From assembly GCA_900313265.1 (NCBI GenBank), contig OMRN01000327.1:1-6909 (forward strand): a stretch of 6,909 nucleotides of DNA, written 5' to 3'. Positions within the stretch are counted from its first letter, which is position 1. Every line of letters starts with the position of its first letter. The notes under the pieces are model-generated. The model made no database searches. It had not been told where the DNA came from and saw only the letters and a program-made list of their open reading frames with translations. Below are positions 5,807 through 6,909 of the stretch, in pieces. Source of the DNA: an uncultured Lachnospiraceae bacterium. Its GTDB lineage: Bacteria > Bacillota > Clostridia > Lachnospirales > Lachnospiraceae. The position numbers and the translations under genes are program-made.

Positions 5807-6669
5807 GTAAAACGTGCGCCTCCCTCGCCGGTGAGTTTTTCCAGTTCCTCTTCCAGATTTCGTTTATACTCTTTGAATTCTTCCAGCTGCTTATTCAGTT
5901 CCTGCTTTTTTGCGTCAATCGCTTTTGGATCAGCAAGCAGTTTTCCGTAGGTATACGGTTCTGTCGTAAGAATCGCGCTGATTCTCTTTTGATTTTTTTT
6001 GATTTTTTCATCGATATTGTCAATATTCGGAGCAAAACCTTCCTCGCCTAGCAGCGTCATGATATGGTTTAATTCGACCTCCAGTTCTTCGAGTTTCTCC
6101 GCATCGTACTCTTTATATGCCTCCATTACACGATTCCACAAATCCATGAGTTTCCCATTCTTACTTGTTTTTGTGTTAATATCCGGATGAAGCCTCTTAC
6201 AGATTCTTCTGAAAATCTGCTTGCTCATTCGTACATCATACGCATCCACCAGTCTGGCATTTTTCGCACCATCTCTTTCATCCAGCATATTTTGCAGTTC
6301 CACATAATATGCCTGCATTTCGCCGTCGATTTCCTGCTGCATGGCATTCGTATCAATCGGCTCACCGAGATTAATACACCTCGTACAGTACGCAAGAATT
6401 TTCTTAAGACGGATACATTCCAGTTTTGTAGTCAGAATCTCCGCCATAAGATCTCCGAAGTGCTGCAGATAATCCACTCTCCTTGATGAGGCGATTTTTG
6501 TCAGCTGTTCTTTTCTGATAATCAGCGCTTCATATTCCTCGTAAGGCGTATTGAATTCATCCGGAATATCAAACCCGGGGAAATCGTCTCCTCCGTCCGT
6601 ATTCGCGTTTTCAGGAGAAATGCTCTTATATTCAGAATCGTTTATAAAACCTGTTTTACGCTTTCTCAT
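5788..6669 (-). CDS. J-domain-like coiled-coil protein (293 aa)
   Basis: Residues 147-195 read like helices II and III of a DnaJ J-domain: RMSKQIFRRICKRLHPDI, carrying the HPD tripeptide at 161-163, then LMDLWNRVMEAYKEYDAEKL. HPD is the DnaK-stimulating motif, so a role as a specialised Hsp70 co-chaperone is plausible. The usual helix I (Y-x-x-L-G) is not evident, and the zinc-finger and substrate-binding domains of DnaJ are absent. Residues 45-95 and about 218-281 are strongly helical and charged, probably coiled coils (KKQELNKQLEEFKEYKRNLE). The first 40 residues are acidic and probably disordered. It is cytosolic. The start at 6669 has GCGGGG 8 nt upstream and a consensus promoter beyond it. 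It is first in the operon and overlaps the HIRAN gene by 19 nt, suggesting that the two products work together. Confidence 0.82.
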   Translation of the reverse strand: MRKRKTGFINDSEYKSISPENANTDGGDDFPGFDIPDEFNTPYEEYEALIIRKEQLTKIASSRRVDYLQHFGDLMAEILTTKLECIRLKKILAYCTRCINLGEPIDTNAMQQEIDGEMQAYYVELQNMLDERDGAKNARLVDAYDVRMSKQIFRRICKRLHPDINTKTSKNGKLMDLWNRVMEAYKEYDAEKLEELEVELNHIMTLLGEEGFAPNIDNIDEKIKKNQKRISAILTTEPYTYGKLLADPKAIDAKKQELNKQLEEFKEYKRNLEEELEKLTGEGGARFTWQMTL

Positions 6670-6686
6670 AATTCAGTCCCCGCTCT

Positions 6687-6705
6687 GTTCACGTTTTCAC
6701 ACGTT
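6687..6705 (-). promoter_or_regulatory. 10-bp-spaced direct repeat at the predicted transcription start
   Basis: CACGTT occurs at 6690-6695 and 6700-6705, exactly 10 bp apart (one helical turn), each within a TTCAC/ACGTT context. The repeat begins 3 bp past the -10 box and covers the expected start site of the J-domain operon, a typical repressor position. No regulator is identified. Confidence 0.35.
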
Positions 6706-6707
6706 AT

Positions 6708-6736
6708 ATTATAGTTCTTATCCTCTTTACTTCCAA
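6708..6736 (-). promoter_or_regulatory. Sigma-A promoter of the J-domain/HIRAN operon
   Basis: On the minus strand TTGGAA (6731-6736) and TATAAT (6708-6713) are separated by exactly 17 bp. The -10 is a perfect consensus and the -35 matches at four of six positions. The distance to ATG 6669 leaves a leader of about 30 nt holding the ribosome binding site. No other promoter of similar quality is seen down to 3841. Confidence 0.85.
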
Positions 6737-6773
6737 GTATGAACGATGCATGTAGCAATAAATCCGACAGTAT
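6733..6773. repeat. Flank repeat upstream of REP-like element, copy 2
   Basis: CCAAGTAT, 15 loosely matching bases and CAATAAATCCGACAGTAT (6756-6773) correspond to 3287-3328. Here the block lies only 4 bp from the first GGGTGCCTGTCAC unit, and its other end overlaps the -35 box of the J-domain operon promoter. Confidence 0.55.
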
Positions 6774-6777
6774 CTCC

Positions 6778-6840
6778 GGGTGCCTGTCACTTTTGCCTTG
6801 AAAGTGCCTGTCACTTTTGGGGCAAAAGTGACAGGCACCC
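6778..6840. repeat. REP-like palindromic element, copy 2
   Basis: GGGTGCCTGTCACTTTTG (6778-6795) and GTGCCTGTCACTTTTG (6804-6819) are direct copies, and CAAAAGTGACAGGCACCC (6823-6840) is the inverted copy. The middle copy pairs with the inverted one over 16 bp around a 3-nt GGG loop. The outer copy can instead pair with it over a perfect 18 bp, so two exclusive hairpins are possible. Order and orientation are the same as in copy 1 at 3354-3416. It lies between the terminator of an upstream gene and the promoter of the J-domain operon. The short open frame running through it (6666-6896, minus) is not a gene. Confidence 0.87.
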
Positions 6841-6861
6841 GTACCTCCCATTTTATGCCAC

Positions 6862-6889
6862 AAAAAAGGAGCAACATACGCTGCTCCTT
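6862..6889 (-). terminator. Rho-independent terminator of a gene beyond the right edge
   Basis: On the minus strand AAGGAGCA (6889-6882), an 8-nt loop and TGCTCCTT (6873-6866) form an 8-bp stem that runs into six Ts (6867-6862). It should end a minus-strand gene lying mostly outside the window. The 20 bases to the right are too few to identify it; one frame would end in IAKPC with a stop at 6890-6892. Confidence 0.85.
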
Positions 6890-6909
6890 CTAACATGGTT
6901 TTGCGATCA

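Noticed and set aside
6666..6896. Minus-strand open frame of 76 codons
   Set aside because: It runs through a terminator, the REP-like palindrome and a consensus promoter, and has no protein-like features.

Overview
The window looks like chromosome from a low-to-mid-GC Gram-positive of the Clostridia, most likely Lachnospiraceae or a close relative. The grounds are strong AGGAGG/GGGG-type Shine-Dalgarno sites, consensus sigma-A promoters, lipoprotein signal peptides of Firmicute type, a WYL regulator, a DUF1232 protein and a clostridial-type prolyl-tRNA editing protein. This placement is inference; no rRNA or other marker is present. Almost everything is transcribed on the minus strand. The only supported plus-strand unit is a very short one near 3549-3820.

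Right part (6909 down to 3841, minus strand). A terminator at 6862-6889 closes a gene lying beyond the right edge. A REP-like palindromic element follows (6778-6840), then a near-consensus promoter (6708-6736) with a 10-bp-spaced direct repeat over the predicted start site. This promoter drives a probable four-gene operon: a J-domain-like coiled-coil protein (HPD at residues 161-163), a small HIRAN-domain protein overlapping it by 19 nt, a Sel1/TPR repeat protein, and a YbaK/ProX-type aminoacyl-tRNA editing protein.

Middle (about 3820 to 3215). A strong terminator at 3787-3820 ends a plus-strand mini-gene. That gene has an excellent ribosome binding site and encodes a clean signal peptide that stops after 31 residues, with a second short frame continuing in +1. 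It is either a tiny secreted peptide or a frameshifted remnant. Upstream is the second REP-like element (3354-3416). Both REP-like elements have the same architecture, two direct copies and one inverted copy of a GTGCCTGTCACTTTT unit, and both are preceded by a related stretch of about 41 bp.

Left part (3214 down to 1, minus strand). A DUF1232 small membrane protein comes first. A separate extended -10 promoter (2886-2894) then starts a tightly spaced series: WYL-domain transcriptional regulator, cytidine/blasticidin-type deaminase, a three-helix membrane protein of unknown function, a small lipoprotein, and the start of a second lipoprotein cut by the window edge. Spacings of 16 to 78 nt suggest a regulator-led operon with one cytosolic enzyme and several envelope proteins.

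The two stretches most worth following are the J-domain/HIRAN operon, which pairs a DnaK-cochaperone-like protein with a DNA-end-binding-type domain, and the paired REP-like elements with their conserved flanks. No CRISPR array, transposase, tRNA or rRNA was seen.
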